Assembly: GCF_031127875.1 (NCBI RefSeq)
Contig: NZ_JARXIA010000021.1
Span: forward strand, 62,001 to 126,000
Length of the DNA: 64,000 nt
Origin: Pelagicoccus sp. SDUM812005
GTDB lineage: Bacteria > Verrucomicrobiota > Verrucomicrobiia > Opitutales > Opitutaceae
Direction: 5' to 3'
Positions 62,194-64,000 of the stretch are shown piece after piece. The notes beneath the pieces were generated by a model. The model saw only the letters and a list, made by a program, of their open reading frames with translations. It was not told where the DNA came from and did no database searches. The first letter of the stretch is position 1. The number at the start of each line of letters is the position of its first letter. The position numbers and the translations under genes are program-made.

Positions 62194-64000
62194 TTAATCC
62201 TCTATCAGAAACGAGTACTGTCCCGATCCAAGCCTTAGTTTCACGCTCGGCCGCATCGCATCCGTCGAAACTTCCGCGTTTCGAATTCCGGATACATTCT
62301 CGAGATCGCTTCCTGACTCGGAGACCGCTTCCAACGAGCCCGTGGGCAGGTACGCGACCGCTTCCGAATTTACGGGTATCTCCAACACCCACTGCAGCCC
62401 CTCTTCCGTGCGCCTCCATTCGCTGCGAATCGTTCCGTAGGGAGATTCCTTGCTCACTCGAGCCCAATCCAGCTCGGCCATCAGGCGGGGACGAAATTCG
62501 ATTGTTTGGTAGCCCGCCCCATCGAAGACCGGACGAATGCCGCCAATTCCCTCGTAGAAAAATGCGGCGAAGCCACCCTGCATCGGATGGTTCATGGAGT
62601 TGCGGTAGCGCGGTTCCTTATCCCAATTGAACTGGCGCTCCGGCCAGGTCGTAAATCCGTAATCCGCAAGATAGCCAGGCCCCGGAAAGGTCCGATCCAG
62701 CAGCATCTTGCCAGCGAGTGTCTCGTGCCCGAAGTCAGCGAGCACCGTATAGATATGACGCAAGCCATGAATACCGACCGCGTGGTGCCCCGCATGCAGG
62801 TCTTCGATATCGCGAACAAGACCGCGGACTACTGCCTCGATCTTGTCCTCGGGAACCATGCCAAACTTCAATGCCATCACAGTAGCGGTTTGGCTCCCGT
62901 AGAAAAGCGAACCGGAAGCCGCATCCTCCACCAAGTAGGCCTCGTTAAACGCATCCTTCACGTCCTCTGCAAGCTTGCCGCAATAGGCCTCGTACTCTCT
63001 CTCGCCAAACAGGCCGGCCATTTTTTCGCTGATCTGGAGGGCTCTATAGTAAAAGGCCGTACCGGATACATGAGGATGGCAATACATATACTCAGGAGCG
63101 CTCTTCCGGTCCCATAGGGGTGGACACCAGTCCCCGAGTCCGCTGGGCAGGATTTCGCCTGGGCCGCGCATCGATTCGAAATAGGAAACGAAGTGTTTGA
63201 TGTTTTGGTAATGCCTTCGAAAAACATCAGCGTCTCCGGTATGCAAATACAGGTCCCAATTAAGAATGACATAGGCGACCGCCCAATCGATTGCCAAAGG
63301 CCAATTCGGAGTACGCTTTCCCGGAGCCACGAAAGTGGGCACGCCATCTCCCCACCCTACCACTTGCTCGTAACGAGCATCGGGCCTCAAGCTATCTTCG
63401 ATATCCCTCAGGAACTTCGCTAGGAACCGCTCAATGTCGTAACCATAGAAGCTGATATCGGAGGTGGCGTGAGCATCACCCAGCCATCCACACTTTTCGC
63501 GGGCCGGACAGTCCTCCGGGATCGAATGCCAATTTGCTTCCAAGGTGCGGCAGGTAATTTCATACTGCAAGTTGAGCAACTCCTCCGAGGATTCGAAACG
63601 TCCCGTTTTCTGGATATCGCTGTGCACGAGTGCCGCTTTCAATTGCCCCGGCTGCGGAGCTGAGCGCAAGCCGCTAATCTCGATGTACTGAAATCCATGA
63701 TACGCAAAGCGAGGACTCCAACGCTCGGGCCCATCGCCTCTGGCGACGTAGATCATCTCCTGAATTCGACCGGGAGCGCCCCCCGAGGTGCCCGTATTTA
63801 CGGTCACACCATCCGGCTCCATGCGTTCGCCTGCCACTATCGTAATGACATCGCCCGCCTCTTGCTCCACTTCGATTTCAACCCAGCCGGCTAGATTCTC
63901 TCCGAAATCGACGACGTACTTTCCTCCTCCAATATCTTTGACCTCCACCGGTTCGATCAGGCGTTGCACCCGAATGGGAGGGATCAGCTGAGAACGCAGC
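62194..64000 (-). CDS. GH78 alpha-L-rhamnosidase, C-terminal part (5' end outside window)
   Basis: The frame is open to the right edge; the last bases still code for PPIRVQRLIEPVEV, a conserved GH78 stretch, so about 600 residues of a larger protein are seen. YVVDFGENLAGWVEIEV is the second sandwich domain, EDCPAREKCGWLGD the catalytic motif, and FTTWPERQFNW carries the later conserved Glu, with the neighbouring residues altered from the usual TTIWE. The C-terminal beta domain (SPYGTIRSEWRR, VLEIPVNSEAVAYLP) is complete. Signal peptide and N-terminal domains cannot be judged. It is coupled with the Tat-type sulfatase downstream. Confidence 0.9.
   Translation of the reverse strand, partial: LRSQLIPPIRVQRLIEPVEVKDIGGGKYVVDFGENLAGWVEIEVEQEAGDVITIVAGERMEPDGVTVNTGTSGGAPGRIQEMIYVARGDGPERWSPRFAYHGFQYIEISGLRSAPQPGQLKAALVHSDIQKTGRFESSEELLNLQYEITCRTLEANWHSIPEDCPAREKCGWLGDAHATSDISFYGYDIERFLAKFLRDIEDSLRPDARYEQVVGWGDGVPTFVAPGKRTPNWPLAIDWAVAYVILNWDLYLHTGDADVFRRHYQNIKHFVSYFESMRGPGEILPSGLGDWCPPLWDRKSAPEYMYCHPHVSGTAFYYRALQISEKMAGLFGEREYEAYCGKLAEDVKDAFNEAYLVEDAASGSLFYGSQTATVMALKFGMVPEDKIEAVVRGLVRDIEDLHAGHHAVGIHGLRHIYTVLADFGHETLAGKMLLDRTFPGPGYLADYGFTTWPERQFNWDKEPRYRNSMNHPMQGGFAAFFYEGIGGIRPVFDGAGYQTIEFRPRLMAELDWARVSKESPYGTIRSEWRRTEEGLQWVLEIPVNSEAVAYLPTGSLEAVSESGSDLENVSGIRNAEVSTDAMRPSVKLRLGSGQYSFLIED

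Noticed and set aside
1-64000. CRISPR arrays, tRNA or rRNA genes, insertion sequences and prophage genes.
   Set aside because: I found no regularly spaced repeats, no cloverleaf or rRNA-like stretch, and no transposase or phage-like protein when reading the window.

Overview
The window looks like chromosomal DNA from a marine Verrucomicrobiota bacterium of the Opitutae type (Pelagicoccus or Puniceicoccus-like). That placement is an inference. It rests on large TonB-dependent receptors whose mature N-termini carry the acidic 'ELSPFEV/ELSPFTV' segment, on the absence of any SusD-like partner, on dense clusters of S1 sulfatases with GH78 rhamnosidases, and on LacI-type regulators beside them. 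I cannot name the species.

Almost the whole window is one polysaccharide-utilisation region. I count seven sulfatases (one fused to an SGNH esterase-like domain), six GH78-type alpha-L-rhamnosidases (one cut by the right edge), three beta-propeller proteins of the BNR-4 type resembling PL24/PL25 ulvan lyases, three clan GH-A glycosidases (GH5-like, GH39-like and an arabinofuranosidase-like multidomain protein), three TonB receptors, three LacI-type regulators, and one ECF sigma/anti-sigma pair. Sulfatases plus rhamnosidases plus propeller lyases suggest a sulfated, rhamnose-rich, uronate-containing substrate. Ulvan from green algae is the best guess; no substrate can be proved from sequence.

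Layout. 1-10.4 kb: end of a PhoD-like phosphatase, GH5-like enzyme, sulfatase-esterase fusion, a divergent sulfatase / GH39-like pair, another sulfatase, and an unknown secreted protein. 10.7-19 kb: a secreted GH78, then a lyase-like lipoprotein and TonB receptor 1 on the minus strand. 19.6-28.4 kb: a GH78 without signal peptide, a 1250-residue repeat/GH-A protein and a LacI regulator. 28.5-36 kb: two related GH78 genes, a sulfatase and a LacI regulator. 36-44.8 kb: TonB receptor 2, a LacI-type regulator with two DNA-binding domains, and a GH78. 45-51 kb: ECF sigma, FecR-like anti-sigma and TonB receptor 3 with an STN signalling domain. 51-58.5 kb: lyase-like lipoprotein, two sulfatases, an NHL propeller and a third lyase-like protein. 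58.6-64 kb (minus): a helical-repeat membrane protein and an FAD oxidoreductase, which look like housekeeping genes, then a Tat-type sulfatase and a truncated GH78.

Working model (inference): surface lyases cut the polymer, TonB receptors import oligomers, and periplasmic sulfatases and GH78/GH39/GH5-type enzymes strip sulfate and neutral sugars. The GH78 at 19.6 kb may act in the cytoplasm. LacI regulators and the sigma/anti-sigma/STN-receptor relay would sense products. Several palindromes, one of them identical in front of two GH78 genes, are candidate operators.
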